DNA of 64,000 nucleotides from Variovorax sp. N23 (GTDB taxonomy: Bacteria; Pseudomonadota; Gammaproteobacteria; Burkholderiales; Burkholderiaceae_C): NCBI RefSeq assembly GCF_025486315.1, contig NZ_JAOOPY010000006.1, positions 62,001-126,000 of the forward strand, read 5' to 3'. This document shows, piece after piece, positions 50,389 to 61,131 of the stretch (positions are counted from its first letter, which is position 1; the number at the start of each line of letters is the position of its first letter). Made by a program: the position numbers and the translations under genes. The notes below the pieces were generated by a model that was not told the origin of the DNA, did no database searches, and saw only the letters and a program-made list of their open reading frames with translations.

Positions 50389-51264
50389 ATGATCCTTCTG
50401 TTCCGATTGCTCGCCCACGTACCGCTGCCCTGGATGCATCGGCTCGGCGTGGCGTTCGGATGGCTGGTGTGGTGGGGGGCGCCCGGCTACCGGCGCCGCT
50501 TCCGCACCAACGCCGAGGCCGCCGGCTTCACGCCCGCCCAGTACCGCCCGGCCATCGGTGCGGCCGGTGCAATGGCAGCCGAACTGCCGTGGCTGTGGTC
50601 GCGGCCGCGCGGGGAGAGCGTGCTGCCGCGCATCGTGCGCTGGGAAGGCGCCGAAGGCTTCGAGGCGGCCATGGACGAGCGAAAAGGCGTGATCTTCGTG
50701 ACGCCGCACATCGGCAGCTGGGAGCTGTGCGGCCAGGCGGTCGCCGAGCGGTACGTCGGCACCTACGGGCCGCTCGTCGCCCTGTACCGGCCGCCCCGCA
50801 AGGCCTGGATGAACGAGCTGGTGAAGGGCGCGCGCGACCGTGCCGGCCTGCAGATGCTGCCGACCAGCGTCGCAGGCGTGCGCGGGTTGATCCGGGCCCT
50901 GCGCGCCGGCGGCTACACCGGGGTGCTGCCCGACCAGGTGCCGCCGCTCGGCCAGGGGGTGTGGGCGCCGTTCTTCGGCCGGCCGGCCTACACGATGACC
51001 TTGCTGCAGCGCCTCGCGCAGCAGACGGGCGCGCATGTGTTCCTGTGCGTGTGCGAGCGCCTGCGAGGCGCGCGCTACGCCATCCGCTTCGAGTCCTTCG
51101 ACGGCACGGCGATGACCGACCCAGCGTCCACGCCCGAGCAGGCCGCGACAGCGCTCAACGGCGGCATCGAATCCCTGATCCGCGCGCTGCCGGGGCAGTA
51201 CGTCTGGGACTACGCGCGGTTCAAGCAACCCAAGGCCGAAGCGCCCGAAAGCGCCGCGGGATGA
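50389..51264 (+). CDS. Lipid A biosynthesis lauroyl-type acyltransferase (LpxL/HtrB family)
   Basis: 291 residues with an N-terminal membrane anchor (ILLFRLLAHVPLPWMHRLGVAFGWLVWWGAP). Catalytic HxxxxE: TPHIGSWELCG near residue 105-113. Substrate motif PPRKAWM and GVLPDQVPPLGQGV for lipid/ACP binding. Adds a secondary acyl chain to the Kdo-lipid A precursor at the inner membrane. It overlaps the next acyltransferase gene (ATGA), an arrangement typical of Comamonadaceae and close relatives. Confidence 0.88.
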   Translation: MILLFRLLAHVPLPWMHRLGVAFGWLVWWGAPGYRRRFRTNAEAAGFTPAQYRPAIGAAGAMAAELPWLWSRPRGESVLPRIVRWEGAEGFEAAMDERKGVIFVTPHIGSWELCGQAVAERYVGTYGPLVALYRPPRKAWMNELVKGARDRAGLQMLPTSVAGVRGLIRALRAGGYTGVLPDQVPPLGQGVWAPFFGRPAYTMTLLQRLAQQTGAHVFLCVCERLRGARYAIRFESFDGTAMTDPASTPEQAATALNGGIESLIRALPGQYVWDYARFKQPKAEAPESAAG

Positions 51265-52145
51265 GCGTGGCAAGCCGTCTGGGCATCGTCTTCATGCGGG
51301 CGATGGCTCATGTTCCCTTGCCGGTGTCGCGCGGGTTCGGCGTGGTGCTGGGCCGCCTGCTGCATGTGGTGGCCGTGCCGCGCCGGCATGTGGTCGACAC
51401 CAACCTGGCCCTGTGCTTCCCGCAGAAGTCGGCGGCCGAGCGGCGGCGCATCGCGCGCGAGACCTTCGTCTTCGTCGCGCAGTCCTGGCTCGACCGCAGC
51501 TGGCTGTGGCATGCGCCGGAATCGGTGGTGCGGCGGCGCCTGCGCGTGGTCGGGGCGGCGCCCGAGATCGAGGAGATGGCCCACGGCAGCGCACCGATGA
51601 TCCTGTTCGCGCCGCACTTCTACGGGCTCGACGCGGCGGCCACGGCGCTGACCATGCACACGGCGCGGCCGTCGACCACCATCTACACCACGCAACGCGA
51701 TCCGCTGATCGACGACTGGATCCGCGAGGGCCGCAAGCGCTTCGGCAACGTGATCACGCTCAACCGCACCGAAGGCATCAAGCCGATCGTGGCCGGGCTG
51801 CGCAAGGGCGGGCTGCTGTACCTGCTGCCGGACATGGACTTCGGGCGCGACCAGACGGTCTTCGTGCCCTTCTATGGCGTGATGGCCTCCACCATTCCCT
51901 CGCTCTCGCGCTTTGCGCGGCTGGGCAAGGCCAAGGTGGTGCCGATCGTGTCCCGGCTCACCCCCACGGGCTACGACATCGAGGTGCTGCCGGCCTGGCA
52001 GGACTTCCCGAGCGACGATGCGGTGGCCGACACGGCATTGATGAACCGGCGGCTCCAGGGCTACATCGACGCGATGCCCTCGCAGTACTACTGGGTGCAC
52101 CGGCGCTTCAAGACGCGCCCGGACGGCGAGCCCCCCGTCTACTGA
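51261..52145 (+). CDS. Second LpxL-family lipid A acyltransferase
   Basis: 294 residues. Hydrophobic N-terminus (LGIVFMRAMAHVPLPVSRGFGVVLGRLLHVVAV). The catalytic motif is APHFYGLDAAA: the His is kept but the Glu is Asp (HxxxxD), a variant seen in a part of this family. Other conserved segments: RKRFGNVITL, GGLLYLLPDMDFGRDQTVFVPFYG, SQYYWVHRRFKTRP. Works after or alongside the preceding acyltransferase, possibly with a different chain length. Its end overlaps the convergent hydrolase gene by 7 bases. Confidence 0.85.
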   Translation: MSVASRLGIVFMRAMAHVPLPVSRGFGVVLGRLLHVVAVPRRHVVDTNLALCFPQKSAAERRRIARETFVFVAQSWLDRSWLWHAPESVVRRRLRVVGAAPEIEEMAHGSAPMILFAPHFYGLDAAATALTMHTARPSTTIYTTQRDPLIDDWIREGRKRFGNVITLNRTEGIKPIVAGLRKGGLLYLLPDMDFGRDQTVFVPFYGVMASTIPSLSRFARLGKAKVVPIVSRLTPTGYDIEVLPAWQDFPSDDAVADTALMNRRLQGYIDAMPSQYYWVHRRFKTRPDGEPPVY

Positions 52146-53053
52146 GTGCGGCGGATGAAGGCGGCGATTTCGGCGATCACCCGCTGCGGCTGCTCATGGA
52201 CGATCCAGTGCGTCGCGCCGGCGACTTTCACCACATCGAGCGCAGGCACGTAGTCGTCGAGCCCGTCGAGCAGCCCCGGCAGCAGGGCGCTGTCGTCCAG
52301 TGCCCAGAGCACCAGCGTCGGGACGTCGACGGTGAGCCGCTCGCGCGGCAGCAGCGGGATCGCATCGGGCGACTGGCCGTCCAGCGGCGGCTTCAGCGGC
52401 GTCACCGCGTAGAGGTTGCAGGCCCCGCGCAGTCCCGCGTCCCACAGCGCGCGGTACTGGTCCTTGACGGGCTCGGTGAGCCAGCCGAAGCGCTCGGCGC
52501 CGGCGCCCATCGCCAGGAAGAAGGGCCACAGGCGGCGGTAGTCGTCCTCGGCGAGCAATGCGGGCGCGTCCGGGCGGGCCAGGAAGTGCATGTAGGCGCT
52601 GGCCTGCTGCTGCGCCGGGTTCTCGCGCAGCTCGCGCGCGAAGGTGCCGGGGTGGGGCGAGTTCAGGATCACCAGGCGCCGGAGCAGTTGCGGAAAGGCG
52701 TTGGCGAAGCCCCAGCCGAAGGCGCCACCCCAGTCGTGCGCCACCAGCGTGTCGATGGTGCCGTCGGCGCTCTCGGTGGCGGCGAGCTGGCGCACGTCCT
52801 GCACCAGCAGGTGGGGCCGGTAGTCCTCGACGGCGGGCGGTGCGCTGGACTGCTCGAAGCCGCGCAGGTTGGGCGCGATGCAGCGGTAGCCGCCGTGGGC
52901 CGGCTGCGCGAAGTGCTCCAGGAGTTCGTCCCAGATGAAGGCGCCCTCGGGGAAGCCGTGGAGGAACAGCATCACCGGGCGTCCGGGTGTGCCGCTCGCG
53001 CGGCAGCTGAGCGTGATGCCGTTGGGCAGCGTGCGCTGGAAGGTCTCGATCAT
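52139..53053 (-). CDS. Alpha/beta hydrolase, epoxide-hydrolase-like
   Basis: 304 residues. Oxyanion motif LFLHGFPEGAFIWDELL near residue 29; nucleophile elbow VAHDWGGAFGW with Asp instead of Ser (Asp107), which is the epoxide hydrolase/haloalkane dehalogenase pattern; catalytic His in GATHWIVHEQP. Cap-domain tyrosines (YRALWDAG, NLYAV) could protonate an epoxide. Substrate unknown. It lies between the acyltransferase and engB genes, with a 52-base gap to engB. Confidence 0.82.
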   Translation of the reverse strand: MIETFQRTLPNGITLSCRASGTPGRPVMLFLHGFPEGAFIWDELLEHFAQPAHGGYRCIAPNLRGFEQSSAPPAVEDYRPHLLVQDVRQLAATESADGTIDTLVAHDWGGAFGWGFANAFPQLLRRLVILNSPHPGTFARELRENPAQQQASAYMHFLARPDAPALLAEDDYRRLWPFFLAMGAGAERFGWLTEPVKDQYRALWDAGLRGACNLYAVTPLKPPLDGQSPDAIPLLPRERLTVDVPTLVLWALDDSALLPGLLDGLDDYVPALDVVKVAGATHWIVHEQPQRVIAEIAAFIRRTQ

Positions 53054-53105
53054 GCGGTGGTCTCCGGTCGTGGGCTCAGAAGCCGGCCGACCGGTGCCGC
53101 CGGCG

Positions 53106-53789
53106 TCAGGGCTCGGGGTGCGCCCAGCGCCAGAGCAGTTCGGCGGCCTCGTCGACGCCTTGCTTCTTCAGCGCCGAGAACAGTTTGACCTCGCCGCCAC
53201 CGGCCTGCAGTCGCATGATGGACAGCGCCTTGGCGCCATCGGAGCGCGTGAGCTTGTCCGACTTGGTCAGCAGGATCAGGAACTTGAGGCCCTGCTCGAC
53301 GCGCGGGCGGATGACTTCGAGCAGGATCTCGTCGAGCTCGGTCATGCCATGGCGCGGGTCGCACATCAGCACCACGCCGCGCAGGTTCTCGCGGGTGATG
53401 AGGTAGTTGCCCATCACGCGCTGCCAGCGCAGCTTGGCTTCGCGCGGCACCGCCGCATAGCCGTAGCCGGGCAGGTCGGCCAGCACGGCGTCGTCGACCT
53501 TCTGCTTGCCGACGCCGAACAGGTTGATGTGCTGGGTGCGGCCGGGCGTCTTGGACGCGAAGGCCAGGCGGGTCTGTTGCGTCAGGGTGTTGATGGCGGT
53601 CGACTTACCGGCGTTCGAGCGCCCGACGAAGGCGATCTCGGGCAGATCGAAGGCGGGCAGATGCTCCAGCTGGGGCGCGCTGGTGAGGAAATGGGCGGTG
53701 TGCAGCCAGCCCAGGGCCGCGCGGATCCGGTCGGGTGCAGGCGCCGCCGGCGGCGTTGCGGGGGCCGGTGAAGGCGCAGGGGTGGTCAT
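53106..53789 (-). CDS. engB: Ribosome biogenesis GTPase
   Basis: 227 residues of the EngB/YihA/YsxC family. G1 GRSNAGKST, G2 region TPGRTQHINLF, G3 DLPGYGYAAVPREAKLRWQ (cut at residues ~88-106), G4 LTKSDKL and G5 FSALKK. The GTPase helps mature the 50S subunit and is usually essential. An N-terminal Pro/Ala-rich tail of ~20 residues is extra. Divergent from the cytochrome c4 gene, the typical order in betaproteobacteria. Confidence 0.95.
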   Translation of the reverse strand: MTTPAPSPAPATPPAAPAPDRIRAALGWLHTAHFLTSAPQLEHLPAFDLPEIAFVGRSNAGKSTAINTLTQQTRLAFASKTPGRTQHINLFGVGKQKVDDAVLADLPGYGYAAVPREAKLRWQRVMGNYLITRENLRGVVLMCDPRHGMTELDEILLEVIRPRVEQGLKFLILLTKSDKLTRSDGAKALSIMRLQAGGGEVKLFSALKKQGVDEAAELLWRWAHPEP

Positions 53790-53859
53790 GAGAAGGCTTT
53801 CGGGACGGGGCGCCATTGTAGAATCGCGGGGTTTTGCGCCACAAAAACGAGCCCCCGAT

Positions 53860-54489
53860 ATGAAGTTGTTTGCCCATTTCCTGCTTGCAGCCCTCATGGG
53901 TGCCGCCGTCGGTGCCGCTTCCGCCCAGGCGCCGGCCACGCCGGCGAAGCCCGACCTGGTCAAGGGCGAGGCGGCCTACACGGCCAAGGCCTGCGCGTCC
54001 TGCCACAACGCCGACGGCAACTCGGCCATTGCCGCGAACCCGAAGCTGGCGCAACAGCATCCGGAGTACATCCTCAAGCAATTGCAGGAGTTCAAGTCGG
54101 GCAAACGCAAGAGCGCCGTGATGCAGGGCATGGCGGCCACGCTCAGCGACGAGGAAATGCGCGACGTCGCCTGGTTCGTCGGCTCGAAGACGGCCAAGCC
54201 AGGCTTCGCCAAGGAGAAGGACCTGGTGGCGCTCGGCGAGAAGATCTACCGCGGCGGCATCGCCGACCGCACGATCCCGGCCTGCGCCAGCTGCCACAGC
54301 CCGAACGGGGCCGGCCTGCCGGTGCAATACCCGCGCCTCGGCGGCCAGCATGCCGAATACACCACCGCCCAGCTCGTGGCCTTCCGCGATGGCGTGCGCG
54401 CCAACAGCGTCCAGATGACCGGCGTCGCCGCCAAGCTGAACGACCGCGAGATCAAGGCGGTGTCGGATTACATCGCCGGCCTGCGCTGA
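53860..54489 (+). CDS. Diheme cytochrome c4
   Basis: 209 residues with a signal peptide (cleavage near SAQA-PATP). Two heme c sites: Cys45-A-S-Cys48-His49 (CASCHNADGN) and Cys142-A-S-Cys145-His146 (CASCHSPNGAG). Axial Met ligands are likely in the VMQGMAA and VQMTGVA segments. Cytochrome c4 carries electrons in the periplasm to cytochrome oxidases. The downstream resB/ccsB genes supply the heme-attachment machinery. Confidence 0.93.
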   Translation: MKLFAHFLLAALMGAAVGAASAQAPATPAKPDLVKGEAAYTAKACASCHNADGNSAIAANPKLAQQHPEYILKQLQEFKSGKRKSAVMQGMAATLSDEEMRDVAWFVGSKTAKPGFAKEKDLVALGEKIYRGGIADRTIPACASCHSPNGAGLPVQYPRLGGQHAEYTTAQLVAFRDGVRANSVQMTGVAAKLNDREIKAVSDYIAGLR

Positions 54490-54537
54490 TTCCCTCGGTG
54501 CCTGCGTGAACTAAGCGCCGACAAACCAACCCAACCA

Positions 54538-54569
54538 GGCGGGCCGATCCAGAAGGATGGCCCGCCTTT
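54538..54569 (+). terminator. Intrinsic terminator after cytochrome c4
   Basis: Stem GGCGGGCC...GGCCCGCC (54538-54545 with 54559-54566), extended by ATCC-AGAA-GGAT inside, followed by TTT (54567-54569) and more Ts shortly after. It separates the cytochrome gene from resB. Confidence 0.75.
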
Positions 54570-54611
54570 GTGCTTTCTAAAGCGCCGTCTTCCTTCCTCT
54601 TCGTCCGCCGC

Positions 54612-56747
54612 ATGTCTGTCTCCACCCATGGTCTCCGCGTCCGCCGCGGCCCCCCGGCGATCCGCGCGGGGGTGGAGCTGTTCTCGTCGATGCGCTTCGC
54701 GATCGCGCTGCTGACGATCATCTGCGTCGCGTCGATCATCGGGACCGTGCTCAAGCAGCACGAGCCGATCGGCAACTACATCAACCAGTTCGGCCCCTTC
54801 TGGGCAGCATTGTTCCGCGCCGCGCGGCTCGACGCGATCTACAGCGCCTGGTGGTTCCTGCTGATCCTGCTGTTCCTGGTGATCAGCACCTCGCTGTGCA
54901 TCGCGCGCAACACGCCCCACATCCTGAAGGACCTCAAGACCTTCAAGGAAGACATCCGGGCGCAGAGCCTCAAGGCCTTCGGCCAGCGCGCGGCCGCCAC
55001 GCTCGGCGAAGCGCCCGAGGCGGCTGCGCAGCGCATCGGTCAACTCCTGGCTGGCGGTGGCTGGAAGGTCAAGCTGCAACACCGCGAAGGCGCCGGCTGG
55101 ATGGTCGCGGCGCGTGCCGGCGGTGCGCACAAGCTGGGCTACATCGCCGCGCACAGCGCCATCGTGCTGATCTGCATCGGCGGCCTGTTCGATGGCGACC
55201 TGGTGGTGCGCGCGCAGACCTGGTTCAACGGCAAGAGCGTGTTCACCGGCGGCGGCATGATCGCCGACGTGCCGGCCGAGCACCGGCTGTCGCCCTCCAA
55301 CCCGACCTTCCGCGGCAACATCCTGGTGCCCGAAGGCGGCCGCTCGAGCGTGGCCATCCTGAACCAGTCCGATGGCGTGCTGCTGCAGGAGCTGCCCTTT
55401 TCGATCGAGCTGAAGAAGTTCATCGTCGACTACTACTCCACCGGCATGCCCAAGCTCTTCGCGAGCGAGGTGGTGCTGCACGACCGCGAGACCGGCGCCG
55501 AGGTGCCGGCACGCATCGAGGTCAACCACCCGGCCAGCTACAAGGGCGTGGAGATCTACCAGTCGAGCTTCGACGACGGCGGCTCGACCGTGAAGCTCAA
55601 GGCGGTACCGATGGCCGCGGCCACCAAGCCCTTCGAGCTCGAAGGCACGATCGGCGGCAGTTCCGAGATCACCAACGGCAGCGACAAGCTCACGCTCGAA
55701 TACGTCGCGCTGCGCGTGATCAACGTCGAGAACTTCGGCGACGAGGCGAATGGCCCGATGACCAGCGGCGCCGACGTGCGCAAGGTCGACCTGCAGCACA
55801 GCCTCGAGTCGCGCCTGGGCGCGGCCAACAAGACCAACAAGCCGAAGGTGCTGCGCAACATCGGCCCGAGCATCGGCTACAAGCTGCGCGACGCGGCCGG
55901 CCAGGCCCGCGAGTACCAGAACTACATGGTGCCGGTCGACACCGGCGACGGCCAGCCGGTGTTCCTGCTGGGCATGCGCGAACGGCCCGAAGACCCCTTC
56001 CGCTACCTGCGCGTGCCGGCCGACGAGAACGGCTCGATGGACGGCTTCATCCGCATGCGAGATGCGCTGGGCGACGAGGCCCTGCGCGCCCGCGCCGTCG
56101 AGCGCTACGTCGCGCGCGCCAGCGATCCGCAGCGGCCCGAACTGGGCGAGCAGTTGCGCGCCTCGGCCACGCGCGCGCTGGCGCTCTTTGCCGGCACCGA
56201 GCGTGTCAAGGCCGATGCGACCAGCAAGGGTGGCTGGCAGGCCATTGCCGAATTCATGGAGATCAACGTGCCGGAGGCCGAGCGCGCACGCGCCGGCGCG
56301 GTGTTGGTGCGCATCCTCAACGAGGTGCTGTTCGAGGTGCTCAACCTGAGCCGCGAGCGCGCCGGTCTGGCGGCCCTGCCAGGCGACGACAAGTCGCAGG
56401 CCTTCCTCACGCAGGCGGTGCTGGCCATGAGCGACGCGCATTTCTACCCGGCCCCGTTCGCCATGATGATGACCGACTTCAAGCAGGTGCAGGCCAGCGT
56501 GTTCCAGGTGGCGCGTGCCCCTGGGAAGAGCGTTGTCTATCTCGGATGCCTGTTGCTGATCATCGGCATTTTTGCCATGCTGTACGTGCGCGAACGCCGG
56601 TTGTGGGTCTGGCTGGTGCCCGAGGGTGCCGACGGCAGCGGCGCCACGATGGCCTTCTCGGTGAATCGCCGCACGATGGACAGTGACCGCGAATTCGACA
56701 ACCTCAAGAACAAGCTGCTCGCCCTCGAGAAAGAACCGGCGCCATGA
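54612..56747 (+). CDS. resB: Cytochrome c biogenesis protein ResB
   Basis: 711 residues from ATG 54612. Two N-terminal membrane spans (FSSMRFAIALLTIICVASIIGTVL and AWWFLLILLFLVISTSLCIARN), a third (HKLGYIAAHSAIVLICIGGLFDGDLV), a large periplasmic domain, and a C-terminal span (VVYLGCLLLIIGIFAMLYV). ResB (Ccs1) with ResC/CcsB forms the system II heme export and attachment complex. The gene overlaps ccsB (ATGA). Confidence 0.92.
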   Translation: MSVSTHGLRVRRGPPAIRAGVELFSSMRFAIALLTIICVASIIGTVLKQHEPIGNYINQFGPFWAALFRAARLDAIYSAWWFLLILLFLVISTSLCIARNTPHILKDLKTFKEDIRAQSLKAFGQRAAATLGEAPEAAAQRIGQLLAGGGWKVKLQHREGAGWMVAARAGGAHKLGYIAAHSAIVLICIGGLFDGDLVVRAQTWFNGKSVFTGGGMIADVPAEHRLSPSNPTFRGNILVPEGGRSSVAILNQSDGVLLQELPFSIELKKFIVDYYSTGMPKLFASEVVLHDRETGAEVPARIEVNHPASYKGVEIYQSSFDDGGSTVKLKAVPMAAATKPFELEGTIGGSSEITNGSDKLTLEYVALRVINVENFGDEANGPMTSGADVRKVDLQHSLESRLGAANKTNKPKVLRNIGPSIGYKLRDAAGQAREYQNYMVPVDTGDGQPVFLLGMRERPEDPFRYLRVPADENGSMDGFIRMRDALGDEALRARAVERYVARASDPQRPELGEQLRASATRALALFAGTERVKADATSKGGWQAIAEFMEINVPEAERARAGAVLVRILNEVLFEVLNLSRERAGLAALPGDDKSQAFLTQAVLAMSDAHFYPAPFAMMMTDFKQVQASVFQVARAPGKSVVYLGCLLLIIGIFAMLYVRERRLWVWLVPEGADGSGATMAFSVNRRTMDSDREFDNLKNKLLALEKEPAP

Positions 56748-58060
56748 CCACCACGACCCTGACCCTCAACGACAGCTGGCTGAATCGCCGCAGCGCCTTC
56801 GACTGGGTGTTCGCGGCCATCGTCGTGGCCGGGGGACTCTTTGCGTTCTCGCGCTATGCCGCGGCGATGGACATCTACGAAAAGACGATCCTCGTCGGCA
56901 CCATGCCCGCGATGATCTGGCTGGGCTGGTTCTGGCGGCCGCTGCGGGTGCTGGCCATCGTGGTCGCCGCTGCGGCGGTGCTGGCCATCACGTCCTACCA
57001 GGGCGACCTGGCCCGGGCCGACACGGTGTTCTGGCTCAAGTACTTCCTCTCGAGCCAGTCGGCCATCCTCTGGATGAGCGTGCTGTTCTTCATGAGCACG
57101 ATCTTCTACTGGCTGGGCCTGTTCGGCGGCAAGCAGGGCGACGCGCTGGAGCTCATCGGCTCGCGCATCGCCTGGGCCGCCGTCACCATGGCGCTGATCG
57201 GCACCATGGTGCGCTGGTACGAAAGCCACCAGCTCGGCCCGGACATCGGCCACATCCCGGTCAGCAACCTGTACGAAGTGTTCGTGCTGTTCTGCTGGCT
57301 GACGGCGACGTTCTACCTGTACTTCGAAGAGCGCTACGCCACGCGCGCCATCGGCGCCTTCGTGATGCTGGTGGTGAGCGCCGCGGTCGGCTTCCTGCTC
57401 TGGTACACGCTGGTGCGCGAGGCCCACGAGATCCAGCCGCTGGTGCCCGCGCTGCAGAGCTGGTGGATGAAGCTGCATGTGCCGGCCAACTTCATCGGCT
57501 ACGGCACTTTCTCGCTGGCCGCGATGGTGGCCTTCGCCTACCTCATCAAGGAACAGGCGCAGGAGACGCGCTGGTACAAGCTCACGCCGATCTGGCTGCT
57601 GGGCGTGGCGCTGTGCTTCGTGCCGGTGGCCTTCCGCCAGCGGGTGCAGGAGGCGGGCGGCAGCTACTGGGTGGTCTATGCGGGCATCTCGGCGCTGATC
57701 GCCGCCGGCATTTTGCTGGGGCGCAAGCGCATCGCGGCGCGCCTGCCGGCCAACGAGGTGCTGGACGACGTCATGTACAAGTCCATCACCGTGGGCTTCG
57801 CCTTCTTCACCATCGCCACGGTGCTCGGCGCGCTGTGGGCGGCGGATGCCTGGGGCGGCTACTGGAGCTGGGACCCGAAGGAAACCTGGGCGCTGATCGT
57901 CTGGCTCAACTACGCGGCCTGGCTGCATATGCGCCTGGTCAAGGGCCTGCGTGGCACCGTGGCGGCCTGGTGGGCGCTGGGCGGCCTGGCGGTTACGACC
58001 TTCGCCTTCCTGGGCGTGAACATGTTCCTCAGCGGTCTGCACAGCTACGGCACGCTCTGA
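56744..58060 (+). CDS. ccsB: System II cytochrome c synthase subunit CcsB/ResC
   Basis: 438 residues, about eight to ten membrane helices. The heme-handling WWD segment is WGGYWSWDPKETWALIVWLN near residues 370-389, with flanking periplasmic His. It exports heme and ligates it to apocytochrome c such as the c4 encoded upstream. Starts inside the resB stop (ATGA). Confidence 0.93.
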   Translation: MTTTTLTLNDSWLNRRSAFDWVFAAIVVAGGLFAFSRYAAAMDIYEKTILVGTMPAMIWLGWFWRPLRVLAIVVAAAAVLAITSYQGDLARADTVFWLKYFLSSQSAILWMSVLFFMSTIFYWLGLFGGKQGDALELIGSRIAWAAVTMALIGTMVRWYESHQLGPDIGHIPVSNLYEVFVLFCWLTATFYLYFEERYATRAIGAFVMLVVSAAVGFLLWYTLVREAHEIQPLVPALQSWWMKLHVPANFIGYGTFSLAAMVAFAYLIKEQAQETRWYKLTPIWLLGVALCFVPVAFRQRVQEAGGSYWVVYAGISALIAAGILLGRKRIAARLPANEVLDDVMYKSITVGFAFFTIATVLGALWAADAWGGYWSWDPKETWALIVWLNYAAWLHMRLVKGLRGTVAAWWALGGLAVTTFAFLGVNMFLSGLHSYGTL

Positions 58061-58143
58061 TCCAGACGCGACGGCGCTGCGTAACCAAATCGGGTTCTGC
58101 CACGAATTGAAGGTGAACCATCCCCGTCATTGAAAGGCGCGTC

Positions 58144-59154
<1,011 letters not shown>

Positions 59155-59170
59155 GCGCGAGCCTTTCCCG

Positions 59171-59830
59171 ATGGGCTCGACCATGAACAAGCTGCTCTTG
59201 CACCCGGCCGCCAAGCCGATCGTCTTTCTGGCGTGCCTCGCGCCTTTCGCATGGCTGGTGGTGGGCGCCTTCACCGATGGCCTCGGGCCCAATCCGGCCG
59301 AATACCTCATCCGCTCGGCCGGCGACTGGACCTTGCGCTTCCTGTGCATCGTGCTGGCCGTGACGCCGCTGCGCGTGATGTTCAAGCTCAGCGGCCTGGC
59401 GCGCCATCGGCGGATGCTGGGCCTGTTCGCGTACTTCTATGTCGTGATCCACCTGCTGAGCTACAGCTGGTTCGACATGGGCTTCGACCTGCCCGAGATC
59501 GCGAAGGACATTGCCAAGCGGCCGTTCATCCTCGTCGGCTTCTCGGCCTTCGTGTTGCTCACACCCCTGGCCGCCACCTCGTTCAACCGCGCGATCAAGG
59601 CGCTGGGCGCCAGGCGCTGGCAGCGGCTGCACAAGCTGGTCTATGTGATCGCCGGGCTGGGCCTGCTGCATTTCTTCTGGCTGCGCGCGGGCAAGAACAA
59701 CTTCGCCGAAGTGTTCGTCTACGCCGGCATCGTGGCCGTGCTCTTGGCCTGGCGCGTGTGGCACTTCGTGCGCCAGAAGAAGGCTGCGGCGCGCCCCGTG
59801 GCCGTGTCGCGCGCGCAGCCCTCGCGCTGA
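59171..59830 (+). CDS. msrQ: Heme-binding membrane subunit of MsrPQ
   Basis: 219 residues (ATG 59183 possible). Six membrane helices with the ferric-reductase-like His pattern: LARHRRMLG, YFYVVIHLLSYSWFDMG and RRWQRLHKLVYVIAGLGLLHFFW. MsrQ is a b-type heme protein that passes electrons from quinol to MsrP. The end of the gene is 23 bases from convergent lysA. Confidence 0.93.
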   Translation: MGSTMNKLLLHPAAKPIVFLACLAPFAWLVVGAFTDGLGPNPAEYLIRSAGDWTLRFLCIVLAVTPLRVMFKLSGLARHRRMLGLFAYFYVVIHLLSYSWFDMGFDLPEIAKDIAKRPFILVGFSAFVLLTPLAATSFNRAIKALGARRWQRLHKLVYVIAGLGLLHFFWLRAGKNNFAEVFVYAGIVAVLLAWRVWHFVRQKKAAARPVAVSRAQPSR

Positions 59831-59853
59831 GGGACGGCGCGCCGCGGCAGGGT

Positions 59854-61131
59854 TCAGTCCAGGCGTTCCGTGCGCAACTGGTCGTCGAGGCTCTCGCGCC
59901 GACGGATGAGCGTGGCGCGGTCGCCGCTCACCAGCACCTCGGCCGCGCGGCCACGGCTGTTGTAGTTGCTGGCCATCGACATGCAATAGGCGCCGGCCGA
60001 GAGCACGGCCAGCAGGTCGCCTTCGACCACGTTCAGCGCCCGGTCGCGGCCGATCCAGTCACCGCTCTCGCAGATCGGGCCGACCACGTCGTAGCTCGTC
60101 GCGGTGCCGGCGCTGCGCTCGGTCAGCGGCACGATCTGGTGGAAGGCCTGGTACATCGCGGGGCGCGGCAGGTCGTTCATCGCCGCATCGACGATGCAGA
60201 AGTTCTTGTCCTCGCCAGGCTTGGTGTAGAGCACCTCCGTCACGCAGACACCGGCGTTGCCCACCAGCGAACGGCCGGGCTCCACGATCAGCCGGCGATC
60301 GCCGAAGCCGCGCGCGTCGAGCCGCGCGAGCAGCTGCTTCCACAGCACGTCGGCGGCCGGGGGCGTGTCGTGGTTGTAGTCGATGCCCAGGCCGCCGCCG
60401 AAGTCGAGATGGTGCAGCGGGATGCCGGCCTGCTCGATGGTCTCGACCAGGTCGAGCACGCGCTCCAGCGCATCGAGATAGGGCGAGGCTTCGGTGATCT
60501 GCGAGCCGATGTGGCAGTCGATGCCCACCACCTCGATGCCCGGCAGCGAGGCCGCGTGGCGGTAGGCGTGCAGGGCGCGGTCGTGCGCCACGCCGAACTT
60601 GTTGCCCTTGAGACCGGTCGAGATGTAGGGGTGCGTCTTCGGGTCGACGTTCGGGTTGATGCGGATGCTGATGCGGGCGCGCTGCTTCTGTGCGAGCGCG
60701 ACCGCGTTGAGCACGTCGAGTTCGGCCTCGCTCTCGACGTTGAAGCAGGCGATGCCCGCGGCGAGCGCCTGGCGCATCTCGTCGCGCGTCTTGCCGACAC
60801 CCGAGAAGATCACCTTGGCCGGGTCGGCACCCGCGGCCAGTACCCGGGCCAGCTCGCCGCCCGACACGATGTCGAAGCCGCAGCCGGCTTCAGCGAAGAC
60901 GCGCAGCACCCCGAGCGAGGAGTTGGCCTTCATCGCATAGCAGACGAGCGCGTTGCGGCCCTCGAAGCCGCGGCGGTAGGCTGCCAGTGCGTCGAGCATC
61001 CATTGCCTGGAGTAGACGAACAGCGGCGTCCCGTGCTCGCGGGCGAGCGCGGCGAGCGACAGCGCTTCCATCTGCAGCGTGCCATCGCGCACCGCGACAT
61101 GCGGGTGGCCGGGGAGGCGGGGCGCCGTCAC
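59854..61131 (-). CDS. lysA: Diaminopimelate decarboxylase
   Basis: 425 residues. PLP Lys68 in CYAMKANSS; GVGKTRDEMRQAL; HIGSQIT; DFGGGLGIDY; EPGRSLVGNAG; and the substrate Cys/Glu motif GPICESGDW. Last step of lysine synthesis, PLP-dependent. The start codon is GTG 61131, overlapping the stop of lptM (GTGA), so translation is coupled. Confidence 0.96.
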   Translation of the reverse strand: MTAPRLPGHPHVAVRDGTLQMEALSLAALAREHGTPLFVYSRQWMLDALAAYRRGFEGRNALVCYAMKANSSLGVLRVFAEAGCGFDIVSGGELARVLAAGADPAKVIFSGVGKTRDEMRQALAAGIACFNVESEAELDVLNAVALAQKQRARISIRINPNVDPKTHPYISTGLKGNKFGVAHDRALHAYRHAASLPGIEVVGIDCHIGSQITEASPYLDALERVLDLVETIEQAGIPLHHLDFGGGLGIDYNHDTPPAADVLWKQLLARLDARGFGDRRLIVEPGRSLVGNAGVCVTEVLYTKPGEDKNFCIVDAAMNDLPRPAMYQAFHQIVPLTERSAGTATSYDVVGPICESGDWIGRDRALNVVEGDLLAVLSAGAYCMSMASNYNSRGRAAEVLVSGDRATLIRRRESLDDQLRTERLD